A DNA stretch of 36,599 bases from contig DEFL01000078.1 of assembly GCA_002350845.1 (NCBI GenBank), positions 1 through 36,599 of the forward strand. The letters run 5' to 3'. Numbering within the stretch: position 1 is the first letter of the stretch; each line of letters starts with the position of its first letter. This DNA is from Christensenella sp. UBA2853 (lineage in GTDB: Bacteria > Bacillota > Clostridia > Christensenellales > Aristaeellaceae). This document shows, in pieces, positions 22,602 to 30,451 of the stretch. The notes beneath the pieces were generated by a model. It was given only the letters and a program-made list of their open reading frames with translations, did not search any database and was not told the origin of the DNA. The position numbers were made by a program, and so were the translations under genes.

Positions 22602-24431
22602 ATGACATGCTGTGTGTTTGCTGTTGGAAAACAGGGATTGCGTGCCTGCCATGCCTTGCTCGATGCTGCCATGACCGGTGTCCTGGAGAAGCAGGATTTG
22701 CACCTGATCCTGATAGGGGCTGAGGAGCAGCAGGCTGAAACGCTGCAGAATCTCGTGCAGGACTATCAGAATGTGCGTGTGCGTCTCATGCAGTCCGGTC
22801 TTCCCTGGTTCCAGTGCGGGGTCACTGCCGACATCATCCCGGAAGAAGGTTTGGATGCCAGCCTGCAGGAACGCTGCGAAACAGACGAGGACAGGCTTTT
22901 GATGAACTGCCTCTTTCTGAAGGAACGGATGCTGAGAAGATCAGCTGCCTCATCCCTGGAAACGGCACAGGCTGCGTGGGCTGATTTCCTCGAGAACGAC
23001 GGAGACAGGGCAGTCCGCGAAAGCACAGGGGTTCTGAACAGCGGTGATCTGATTTTGGTGACCGGCAGTCTCTGTGAAACCATTGCTGCAGGGGGATATG
23101 TCCAGCTGATTTCGAAAATCCGCGAATACAGTAAAGCCCCAGTCGGGACTGTATTGTCTCTCCCCATCCATCGCAGTGACCGGACAGACCTGGTGCAGAG
23201 TGTGCTCAGAGATATGCCGGCGGTGGATGCATCCTATATCTATGGCCTTCCGGAAGATCTGAGAACGGAAGGCGACGGCATGGATGAATTGGTGGCACTT
23301 CGGTGCATGGATCATTTCATGCGGGGCGGGCGTGGTGCGTATACCTATGCTCAGGCGATGGATGTTCCCGATTGGTCGTTTTTTGGAAGCCGTGAGACGG
23401 AATACCGGGAACGCATCACGGCTGTGCTGCATCTGTCGGCCATGATGCTTCTGCGGTACGGTCCGGAAGCACTGGAACGTCTGGAGAGAAACGGTGCAGG
23501 GATCCAGCGCGGCTGGTTCGGCAAGGTATACGGACAGATCCGGCGGGATCCGGAGAGAATGTCTCAGGAACGCCTCTATCTCCGTTCCGTCATGCACCTG
23601 CTCCGGTTCCATATGGCCTGGTGCTATCTTGTGACCGGCAGTCTGCCGCTTCCGCTGCGGTATCAGGCGCAGCTCCAGGAGACAGAGAAAAAAGCATCCG
23701 ATCATTACGATGCTGTGCTCAATGCCGCCGGCCGACTGGCACTGTTTTCACATGACGTGAAACAGTCCGGCATTCTGGAAGAAGAAACGATCCACAGAGA
23801 ATCCATGGAAGATACAGAAGGCGAGGCAGCGCGCAAAAAGGTTGTAGAGATGGCCGAAAAGGTGAAAGAACTGGCAGCGGAGCAGGCACAGCTGGAGGAA
23901 ATCCTGGGCGGCCGTGCAGCTTTTATGCTTCTGGAGGCCAAAAAGGATGCTGCAGAACAGGAAGCGAATCACCTGCGTGAGCAGGCTGAGGAGGCGTCCA
24001 GACGCATTGAAGAGGCGGCCAGAGAAGCATCCGCGGAAGATCTGCCGAAAATTGACGCTGCAAGAAGCCGGCTTGCGAATCTGTACAGACATCTCGTCCT
24101 GCTGGAAGGCCGTGTGGACTATGCCCGGCGGGATGTGGAGCGGGCCAGAGCTGAAAGTGAGCGCAATCGGAAACCCAAAGTGGAATACACGGAGGACAAT
24201 GAGCCGGATGTGCTGTTCAACAGGCGTCTGCTGAAGCAGATGATTACGGCGTATGATCAGCAGTCTGGCGAACGCGGCAGGGAAAATGATCATCTGATTG
24301 CTTCCGTCACCGATATTGACCTGCAGCATCTGCAGGATGTCTTTGATCGTCAGGGACAGGAAATGGATGGCACAGCAGACATGCTGTCTGCGCTGTATAT
24401 GCTTTGGGTGCAGGAGTACACCGGGAGATAA
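22602..24431 (+). CDS. FtsZ/tubulin-like N-terminal domain plus long coiled coil, function unknown
   Basis: A soluble 609-residue protein I cannot name. Residues 5-20 (VFAVGKQGLRACHALL) resemble the first nucleotide loop of the FtsZ/tubulin fold. Residues 149-180 (GDLILVTGSLCETIAAGG and onward) align with the strand and T4 loop that in FtsZ carries GGGTGTG, and are followed by a PVGTVLSLP strand like the VGVVTKP of FtsZ. The glycine signature itself is lost, so GTP binding is doubtful. About residues 360-525 are a charged heptad-rich coiled coil with many E, A, K and R. ATG 22602 follows AAGGAGG by seven bases. It stops six bases before a large ASKHA-domain gene, so the two probably act together. 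A plain Rossmann-like protein is the alternative to the tubulin reading. Confidence 0.6.
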   Translation: MTCCVFAVGKQGLRACHALLDAAMTGVLEKQDLHLILIGAEEQQAETLQNLVQDYQNVRVRLMQSGLPWFQCGVTADIIPEEGLDASLQERCETDEDRLLMNCLFLKERMLRRSAASSLETAQAAWADFLENDGDRAVRESTGVLNSGDLILVTGSLCETIAAGGYVQLISKIREYSKAPVGTVLSLPIHRSDRTDLVQSVLRDMPAVDASYIYGLPEDLRTEGDGMDELVALRCMDHFMRGGRGAYTYAQAMDVPDWSFFGSRETEYRERITAVLHLSAMMLLRYGPEALERLERNGAGIQRGWFGKVYGQIRRDPERMSQERLYLRSVMHLLRFHMAWCYLVTGSLPLPLRYQAQLQETEKKASDHYDAVLNAAGRLALFSHDVKQSGILEEETIHRESMEDTEGEAARKKVVEMAEKVKELAAEQAQLEEILGGRAAFMLLEAKKDAAEQEANHLREQAEEASRRIEEAAREASAEDLPKIDAARSRLANLYRHLVLLEGRVDYARRDVERARAESERNRKPKVEYTEDNEPDVLFNRRLLKQMITAYDQQSGERGRENDHLIASVTDIDLQHLQDVFDRQGQEMDGTADMLSALYMLWVQEYTGR

Positions 24432-24436
24432 GCTGT

Positions 24437-27400
24437 ATGAACGATAAATATTTAACCTGGCTGCCGGACGAAAAAGCAACAGTCCAGGTGGAAAACAGAA
24501 TAGGCCCAGTCCATCCAGCGGCTCCAGATACCTTTTATGACGATGTCATCCAGGCAATGGACGGCGGGGAAGAACTCTCCGGCATGACCTCGGCGCGTCA
24601 GGAACTCAGAAAGCAGATCCGAAGCGGTGAGGCATATGTCTGGCGTGGACTGCTTGCCTTTTGCCTGCTGGAAGATCTGCTGGTGCCTGAAATGCATTTT
24701 CAGCCGGTCACGGTCACTGCTTCAAGCGGGAGACTCTCCCGGTCTGTTCTGCGTGCGCTGAATACGGACACTGTCCGCATTTATGCCATGGTGCAGGATT
24801 CAGAACAGATACCGCTGGGCATGCTGGATCCGGAAATGCTGATTATTCCGGCCAGAAACATGGGCCTGCTGAAAGAAAGCCTGAATCTCGCGCAGCGGGT
24901 TTCCTGGTTTGATGGGAAAACCTTCATGGATCCTGCGGAATATCTGACGCCGCTCATGCGCAGCGTCCTGATCCGCCGCCTTCGTGCGTCCGGCGCAGGG
25001 ACAGATGTGCAGCAGTTTGCCGCTGAACTGGAAGACAGAGAGCGGAAGATTGTCGAGAACGCTTTGGGGGATGACCGGAAATACTGGGAGAAAGCGGTCA
25101 AATGTGTGCTCGGCCTTTCCGGGGAGAAAGGGTTTGAAGAACTGACGGAACAGACCTCCAACTATGTGAGTCTGGGCGGGAATGATTTTCTGCATGCGTT
25201 TGATGTGCAGGATCCGGTGGTTACCCTGCCTCAGGAGACGTCCTGGAGCTGGAAGGGGATTCTTCTGGCCAGGGAAAGCCATCTGATTCTTGTGGAGCGG
25301 GAAACAAGCGAGCAGGCTGTGCAGGCGCTGGAGGAACTGGCACTGGATGAGGAAATCCTCGAAAAGTGCGTTCAGACATACACCCACTCACTTCAGGAAA
25401 AGCTGGAAGATGTCCTTCGTGCCAGGCAGTTTCCCGACGAAATCGCTGAACAGGTGCGCGGCTGGTGCGGGCAGATGGACAGAAGCGGCCAGAAGCCGGC
25501 AGGCAATATTACCCTGACATACCCCTGGAGGACGGCTTCGCCTGCTCTGGAAAGTCTTCTTCAGGATACCCTTGGGGAAACGCTCGGATCTGCGGCTATG
25601 CACCCGTTCTCGGACAGAATTCTGCTGATGGATGGCGCGTCCATGGATGACAGTATGCTTGAAAAAATGTGTACCGTCTCCTGGGAAGGCGGATCCTGCC
25701 TGATCCTGCCCCCTCTTTCGCGCGAAATGGCGCAGTGGGAGAGTGAAAACAGCACAGAAAACGGGTATGTGCAGGAAAGCCTGAAAGCGCAGATGGATGC
25801 TTCCGGAAAAGTCAGCATCAGCTACATCATCCGGGGCATCAAAGGAAGCATCACGGTGAACAGGACATACAGCAGTCTGGAACAGGTGATGATGCGCTCC
25901 GAACAGGTGCCGGTTGTCTCATTGTGGCCGTCTGTTCCGCTGCCATCTGACCGCTGGTCGGCCTATTATGTCAGTGTACGGGGAAGAATCTCTGCTGAGG
26001 TCTATTCGGGACTCTGGCACAGTGCCGCTTCTGAGGATACAGAAGACGGCGGGCTTGGCGTATGCCATGTGGTGAAAACCGAGACCTTCCCGTCTGTGAT
26101 CCTCCTTTCCCGCAATGGTCTGACACTGGGAACGCTGATGTATGCACCGGAAATGTATGTACCACAGTCTGCCGGGGAATGCATCGCTGCCTTTGACCTG
26201 GGTGAAAGCGGAACAGCCGTGGCCTGGGCAGGTGAGGATGGATCCCATGAACTGAATATGCCTTCATTATGGCACGTGGTCCTGCGCGGAGAACGCTGGG
26301 ATCCTTCCGGTGAAGTCCTTCCGTCATTCCCGCTGTCGTCTGTTGTGGAGTCCGCTGTTGTTCTTTTGGAGGGAAGCGGAACGGTACCCTTTGAGGACGG
26401 GTATATCTGCAGCCTGATGAGTATGGAGACAGCGCACCCGTGCTGTCATTTCCTCTGGCGTTCGGACAGCGACGGAGAGCGGGCACAGCGCATTCTGATG
26501 CGTCAGCTTATGCTGATGACCGGATTTGACATGGTCATGCATGGGGCTTCGTCAGTCACATGGCATGTCAGTGTTCCTTTTGCCATGGGGAGGGAAGATC
26601 GTCTGCGCATGCAGAAGGAAATGGAACATGCTGCGCGGGATGTACAGGAGCTTTGCTCCCTGAGAATCCGGGGCGTCTATGCGGCATGGCATGACACACG
26701 CTGTGCAGGCCAGTTCCTGTATTCTCATTTCAGCCATGCATCGTTTCTCATGATGGACTGCGGTGGAGGAGACGGCAGTGTCGCTGTGTGGCTCCGGGGA
26801 ATGCCGCAGCCGGTGCTTGAAGTGGATGCAGGAGACGGGCTGGCAATGCAGCTGCATACAGCATTTCTGAACATTCCCATGACTGCTTCTGTGGATATGC
26901 AGATTTATCCCTGGATGAATGTCACGGCCTTCTCCGAGCAGCTGGTTCATGCAAGGGAATCCGTGGAAGCGTGGGAGGAGAGCCGGCGGCAGGTTGACCG
27001 CATGCTGGGTGAGCATCTGCAGGAAACCGCGGATATGCTGAATTATGCCCTGCAGAACAACTGCGCAAACTATACGCAGTCCCTTATGATCCTGGAAATG
27101 GCCAAGCGCATGGTGATTTGCGGGCTTGCCCTGGAGCGGGTCGGCAATGAATCCACCCTCAGTGACAGGCTTCCTTCCAATCTGCCCGTCATTCTGTGCG
27201 GCAGGGGAGGCAATGTTTATCTCTCTCTTTCCTATGCTGTACAGGGCTCCCTTCTCCGGTTTGCCTCCCTGCCGCTGCGGCAGACGCATCCGGTTTCCAA
27301 ACTGCATCTGGAGTCAAGCGAATGTCCGAAAATGGAAGCAGCCTATGGGCTTCTGATGCAGCCGAGTCATGAGATGCTGCGGGCAAGGATTACAGAAATG

Positions 27401-27712
27401 CGGGGAACCGTCCCTCTGGACTGGCTGCTGGGACATTTCCTGATGCTCTTCTATGCCATGTTCCCTCAGCCGTCCTCTGTGCTTTTCCCGGGATCCTGTC
27501 TGCCCAACGGCATGCTTTCGGATTATTATGCCAATATGATCCTCTCGCTTGCTTCTTCCTGGCAGACCGAGAAAACCGCGGATGCACTCAGCGGGTGTCT
27601 GGAACGTCTGAGAGCATGGCCGATTACTACAGTGACAGGCAATACCGGTGAAATGCAGCCCGCATCGCCGGCGACCGGGGAACAGATGCCGGGCGTGTAT
27701 TCTGGCCGCTGA
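24437..27712 (+). CDS. Large protein with C-terminal actin/Hsp70-like (ASKHA) ATPase domain
   Basis: A 1091-residue soluble protein with no membrane helix. The C-terminal half carries all three nucleotide motifs of the actin/Hsp70/sugar-kinase fold in order. Phosphate-1 is AAFDLGESGTAVA with D587, G589 and T593. Phosphate-2 is MMDCGGGDGSVAV with D774 and G776-G778. The adenosine motif is VILCGRGGNV at 918-927. The N-terminal 580 residues match nothing I recognise and include a segment WPSVPLPSDRWSAYYV just before the ATPase part. Total size and layout recall SrfB-class virulence-associated proteins, but I hold that only as a possibility. ATG 24437 has GGAG nine bases upstream; the gap to the tubulin-like gene is five bases. 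No known DnaK substrate-binding domain follows, so it is not a chaperone of the usual type. Confidence 0.65.
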   Translation: MNDKYLTWLPDEKATVQVENRIGPVHPAAPDTFYDDVIQAMDGGEELSGMTSARQELRKQIRSGEAYVWRGLLAFCLLEDLLVPEMHFQPVTVTASSGRLSRSVLRALNTDTVRIYAMVQDSEQIPLGMLDPEMLIIPARNMGLLKESLNLAQRVSWFDGKTFMDPAEYLTPLMRSVLIRRLRASGAGTDVQQFAAELEDRERKIVENALGDDRKYWEKAVKCVLGLSGEKGFEELTEQTSNYVSLGGNDFLHAFDVQDPVVTLPQETSWSWKGILLARESHLILVERETSEQAVQALEELALDEEILEKCVQTYTHSLQEKLEDVLRARQFPDEIAEQVRGWCGQMDRSGQKPAGNITLTYPWRTASPALESLLQDTLGETLGSAAMHPFSDRILLMDGASMDDSMLEKMCTVSWEGGSCLILPPLSREMAQWESENSTENGYVQESLKAQMDASGKVSISYIIRGIKGSITVNRTYSSLEQVMMRSEQVPVVSLWPSVPLPSDRWSAYYVSVRGRISAEVYSGLWHSAASEDTEDGGLGVCHVVKTETFPSVILLSRNGLTLGTLMYAPEMYVPQSAGECIAAFDLGESGTAVAWAGEDGSHELNMPSLWHVVLRGERWDPSGEVLPSFPLSSVVESAVVLLEGSGTVPFEDGYICSLMSMETAHPCCHFLWRSDSDGERAQRILMRQLMLMTGFDMVMHGASSVTWHVSVPFAMGREDRLRMQKEMEHAARDVQELCSLRIRGVYAAWHDTRCAGQFLYSHFSHASFLMMDCGGGDGSVAVWLRGMPQPVLEVDAGDGLAMQLHTAFLNIPMTASVDMQIYPWMNVTAFSEQLVHARESVEAWEESRRQVDRMLGEHLQETADMLNYALQNNCANYTQSLMILEMAKRMVICGLALERVGNESTLSDRLPSNLPVILCGRGGNVYLSLSYAVQGSLLRFASLPLRQTHPVSKLHLESSECPKMEAAYGLLMQPSHEMLRARITEMRGTVPLDWLLGHFLMLFYAMFPQPSSVLFPGSCLPNGMLSDYYANMILSLASSWQTEKTADALSGCLERLRAWPITTVTGNTGEMQPASPATGEQMPGVYSGR

Positions 27713-27800
27713 AAACACGGCCTACTGAAAGTTTTTTGTAAAAGCACAATCTTTTCTGAAAAAATGGCTGATCTGGTATCAACCAAGGGTGTAAGATTCA

Positions 27801-27829
27801 TTGACAAGGCGGACCTGCTTTGTTACAAT
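27801..27829 (+). promoter_or_regulatory. Sigma-A promoter of guaB
   Basis: TTGACA (27801-27806) and TACAAT (27824-27829) are separated by 17 bases, with transcription starting about 25 bases before the guaB ATG. The short leader leaves no room for a purine riboswitch. Confidence 0.85.
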
Positions 27830-27860
27830 TCGATAAATCCATATTCAGGAGGGATTGCGG

Positions 27861-29324
27861 ATGCTGCAAAAGGTGATTCGGGAAGGCTTGACGTTTGATG
27901 ATGTGCTGCTGGTACCTGCCCGTAGTGAAGTGCTGCCGCGGGATGTTGATCTGAGTGTTCAGCTGACTCCGGTAATTCGTTTGAATATCCCGATTATGTC
28001 TGCTGCCATGGATACTGTAACGGATTCGAGAATGGCGATTGCTATAGCGCGCGAAGGTGGTCTGGGCATTATTCACAAGAATATGTCGATCTCTGCCCAG
28101 GCTCGTGAAGTGGACCGTGTCAAGCGGTCTGAGCATGGTGTCATTACGGATCCGTTTTTCCTTTCCCCGAGCCATTCGGTTCAGGACGCAGAAAACCTGA
28201 TGGCACGGTATCGTATTTCCGGTGTGCCGATTACGGAAAATGGCAAGCTGGTCGGCATTATCACCAACCGTGATCTTCGCTTTGAGACCGATTATTCCAG
28301 AAAGATCGGCGAAGTGATGACAAGCGTGAACCTCATTACTGCACCGGAAGGAACAACGCTTGAGGATGCAAAAGAAATCCTTGCAAAGCATCGCATTGAA
28401 AAACTGCCGATCGTTGACAGTGAGGGCATGCTCAAGGGCCTGATCACCATCAAGGATATTGAGAAGAATCAGAAGTATCCCAATTCCGCCAAAGATGCCA
28501 ACGGACGTCTGCTCTGCGGCGCCGCCGTGGGCGTGACCAAGGACGTATTTGAGAGAATCGATGCGCTGCTCGATGCAAAAGTGGACGTGATTTCCATTGA
28601 CACCGCGCACGGCCATTCTGTCGGCGTGATCCGCCAGGTGGAGGCCATTCGCAACCGTTATCCGAATATTCAGCTCTTTGCCGGAAATGTCGCGACAGCC
28701 GAAGCAACACACGATCTGATCTCAGCCGGTGTTGACTGTGTCAAGGTTGGCATTGGCCCCGGTTCCATCTGTACGACCCGTGTGGTGGCAGGCATTGGTG
28801 TGCCTCAGGTCACGGCCGTTGCTGATTGTGCGGAAGAGGCGGACAAGCATGGCATCCGCGTCATCGCCGACGGCGGCATCAAGTATTCCGGTGACATCGT
28901 GAAGGCACTGGCCGCAGGCGGTTCCTGCGTGATGCTGGGCAGCCTGCTTGCCGGCACAGAAGAATCTCCCGGTGCCATTGAAATCTATCAGGGACGTTCC
29001 TTCAAAGTCTATCGCGGCATGGGTTCCATGGCTGCGATGGCAGAAGGATCCAAGGACCGCTATTTCCAGGAAGATGCCAAGAAACTGGTGCCTGAAGGCG
29101 TCGAAGGCCGTGTTCCCTACAAGGGCGTTCTGGCTGATACGGTCTTCCAGATGCTCGGCGGCCTTCGTGCAGGCATGGGCTACTGCGGTGCAAAGACCAT
29201 TGATGATCTCCGCAGAGATGCACAGTTTATCCGCATTACCAATGCAGGTCTTCTGGAAAGCCATCCTCATGATATTTATATCACCAAAGAAGCTCCGAAT
29301 TATTCCAGCAAGAACAATGAATGA
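27861..29324 (+). CDS. guaB: IMP dehydrogenase
   Basis: It oxidises IMP to XMP with NAD in guanine nucleotide synthesis. The 487-residue product has the catalytic cysteine C304 in GPGSICTTR, the RGMGSMAAM phosphate-binding and flap region, and a CBS pair inserted at about residues 95-205, as in most bacterial enzymes. The N-terminus REGLTFDDVLLVP is diagnostic. ATG 27861 is seven bases after AGGAGGG; a TTG six bases upstream is not needed. It is a single-gene unit with its own promoter and a downstream hairpin. Codon use is smoother than in the neighbouring large unknown genes, in line with high expression. Confidence 0.98.
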   Translation: MLQKVIREGLTFDDVLLVPARSEVLPRDVDLSVQLTPVIRLNIPIMSAAMDTVTDSRMAIAIAREGGLGIIHKNMSISAQAREVDRVKRSEHGVITDPFFLSPSHSVQDAENLMARYRISGVPITENGKLVGIITNRDLRFETDYSRKIGEVMTSVNLITAPEGTTLEDAKEILAKHRIEKLPIVDSEGMLKGLITIKDIEKNQKYPNSAKDANGRLLCGAAVGVTKDVFERIDALLDAKVDVISIDTAHGHSVGVIRQVEAIRNRYPNIQLFAGNVATAEATHDLISAGVDCVKVGIGPGSICTTRVVAGIGVPQVTAVADCAEEADKHGIRVIADGGIKYSGDIVKALAAGGSCVMLGSLLAGTEESPGAIEIYQGRSFKVYRGMGSMAAMAEGSKDRYFQEDAKKLVPEGVEGRVPYKGVLADTVFQMLGGLRAGMGYCGAKTIDDLRRDAQFIRITNAGLLESHPHDIYITKEAPNYSSKNNE

Positions 29325-29357
29325 TTCCCGGAGATCACCCTTCCGCAGGAAACAAAC

Positions 29358-29392
29358 GATGCGTCATCTGAATGTGTTTCAGGTGGCGCATC
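29358..29392 (+). terminator. Probable guaB terminator
   Basis: Arms 29358-29372 and 29378-29392 pair over 15 positions with two G-U wobbles around a 5-base loop, followed by TTCTG. The tail is poor in T, so termination may be partial. Confidence 0.6.
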
Positions 29393-29454
29393 TTCTGTCC
29401 GGGGAAATCCACAGGACGCGGACATGGTCTGCATGAAATGAGAGAAAGAAACGG

Positions 29455-30042
29455 ATGAACATGACGCAGGAACAGTGGAAAGCCATAGCGGCAAAAGATC
29501 GGAAAGCCGATGGACAGTTCTGGTACGCACTGCAGGGCGGCAGGACATTCTGCAGACCATCCTGCCGGACAAAATCACCCCGTGCGGAACAGATCCTGAT
29601 CTTTTCTTCCTGTCAGGAGGCTGTCAGGGCGGGGTATCGTCCGTGCAGAGTCTGCCGGCCGGATCAGATGGATTGGAGAGGGTCAAGGACTGAAATCGCT
29701 CACAGAGCGAAGAATTACATGGAAGACCATATGCTTGAAAAGTTTTCTCTTCAGACCATGGCCGATGCACTTCATACAGACGGGAGCTATCTCCTCAAGA
29801 TCTTTCATGAAGAGACCGGGCATACGCTGCTCTGGTTTCACCGGGAAATCCGAATCAGAGAAGCCTGTGAAATGCTGGAGAATACGGATGCTTCGGTGGC
29901 AGAAATTGCGTCCATGCTTGGCTTTTCGACGCCTGCGCTGTTTTCCCGGGTCTTTGCACAAATGCGGGGTGTTTCTCCACGCGCATACAGAAAGAAACAT
30001 GCCGAGAGCGAAAACAGTGATCAGGAAGCGTTTATACTCTGA
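29455..30042 (+). CDS. adaA: Methylphosphotriester-DNA methyltransferase/AraC regulator (AdaA type)
   Basis: A 195-residue protein joining the zinc-binding Ada N-terminal domain to an AraC helix-turn-helix pair. Zinc cysteines are C33 and C37 (CRPSC) and C64 and C67 (CRVC), followed by RPD. In this family one of them takes the methyl group from a methylphosphotriester, which turns the protein into an activator of alkylation-repair genes. Residues 80-185 show two HTH motifs (SLQTMADALHTDGSYLLKIF and SVAEIASMLGFSTPALFSRVF) and the closing SPRAYR. No methylguanine methyltransferase domain is fused, as in B. subtilis AdaA, and no adaB or alkA is adjacent. ATG 29455 has only a weak AG-rich site; ATG 29461 is an alternative. 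Confidence 0.9.
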   Translation: MNMTQEQWKAIAAKDRKADGQFWYALQGGRTFCRPSCRTKSPRAEQILIFSSCQEAVRAGYRPCRVCRPDQMDWRGSRTEIAHRAKNYMEDHMLEKFSLQTMADALHTDGSYLLKIFHEETGHTLLWFHREIRIREACEMLENTDASVAEIASMLGFSTPALFSRVFAQMRGVSPRAYRKKHAESENSDQEAFIL

Positions 30043-30066
30043 AATGAACGCGGATTGAAGCGCGGG

Positions 30067-30086
30067 GTGCGCAGGGGGCTGCGCAC
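30067..30086 (+). other. Perfect GC-rich hairpin after adaA
   Basis: GTGCGCAG (30067-30074) and CTGCGCAC (30079-30086) form an 8-bp stem with a GGGG loop 24 bases after the adaA stop. It lacks a T-run, so it is at best an atypical terminator or a 3' stabilising structure. Confidence 0.45.
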
Positions 30087-30113
30087 GATGTGCGGAAAAA
30101 CAGAAATTGGCTC

Positions 30114-30142
30114 TTGACAGAAATGGGTTGCCTTACTATAAT
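30114..30142 (+). promoter_or_regulatory. Perfect consensus sigma-A promoter of tRNA-Trp
   Basis: TTGACA (30114-30119), a 17-base spacer and TATAAT (30137-30142) match the consensus at all positions, as expected of a stable RNA gene. Transcription should start about 14 bases before the tRNA. Confidence 0.92.
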
Positions 30143-30162
30143 AAGCGATGTTGCCGATTCGT

Positions 30163-30233
30163 AGGGGCATGGTGTAATGGTAACACGTGGGTCTCCAAAA
30201 CCTTTGTTGAGGGTTCGAGTCCTTCTGCCCCTG
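30163..30233 (+). tRNA. trnW: tRNA-Trp (anticodon CCA)
   Basis: A 71-base cloverleaf. The acceptor AGGGGCA pairs perfectly with TGCCCCT, the D stem is GTGT/ACAC with a GG-containing loop, and the anticodon loop CTCCAAA has CCA at 30195-30197. The T arm is GAGGG-TTCGAGT-CCTTC with one G-U pair. The discriminator is G and CCA is not encoded. The first position of the anticodon stem is a U-U mismatch followed by a G-U pair. It is a single-gene unit with its own promoter and terminator. Confidence 0.96.
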
Positions 30234-30242
30234 CTGAAAGGC

Positions 30243-30280
30243 AAAACCAGCGTCCGATTGGATGCTGGTTTTTCTTTTTT
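30243..30280 (+). terminator. Terminator of tRNA-Trp
   Basis: A 13-bp stem with one G-U pair (30243-30255 with 30260-30272) and a GATT loop runs into TTTCTTTTTT. It is a strong intrinsic terminator 10 bases after the tRNA. Confidence 0.93.
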
Positions 30281-30352
30281 AGGGATCTGGGCACACCAAA
30301 GCCCATATGTTCGGTGCACAGCATGGCAAAGGTATGCATTTTGCTGTTTTTT

Positions 30353-30361
30353 TGATATGAT
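30353..30361 (+). promoter_or_regulatory. Possible extended -10 promoter of the GT2 operon
   Basis: TGATATGAT gives an extended -10 element at 30353-30361. No good -35 is present at 16-18 bases upstream. It lies about 90 bases before the glycosyltransferase ATG and is the best candidate start for the operon after the tRNA terminator. Confidence 0.4.
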
Positions 30362-30451
30362 GGTACTGCATCGCATGTGTTGGCTGTACAGTGGATACAG
30401 ATCAGAAGGGAATGCAGGGCGTCAGGATGATGCCGGAAGAAGGAGATTCAA

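Noticed and set aside
24437..27712. DnaK-type chaperone
   Set aside because: Only the nucleotide motifs of the ASKHA fold are present, placed at the C-terminal end. The DnaK substrate-binding domain and its signature sequences are absent.
27713..27800. Purine riboswitch or intrinsic terminator before guaB
   Set aside because: The region is upstream of the promoter, not in the leader. The only hairpin (GGCCG/CGGCC near 27705-27721) is short and its T-run is displaced.
30067..30086. Rho-independent terminator of adaA
   Set aside because: The stem is perfect but no T-run follows; kept only as an unassigned hairpin.
30107..30376. Short open frames across the tRNA-Trp region on both strands
   Set aside because: They span the promoter, tRNA and terminator. 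The translated text is the tRNA sequence itself.
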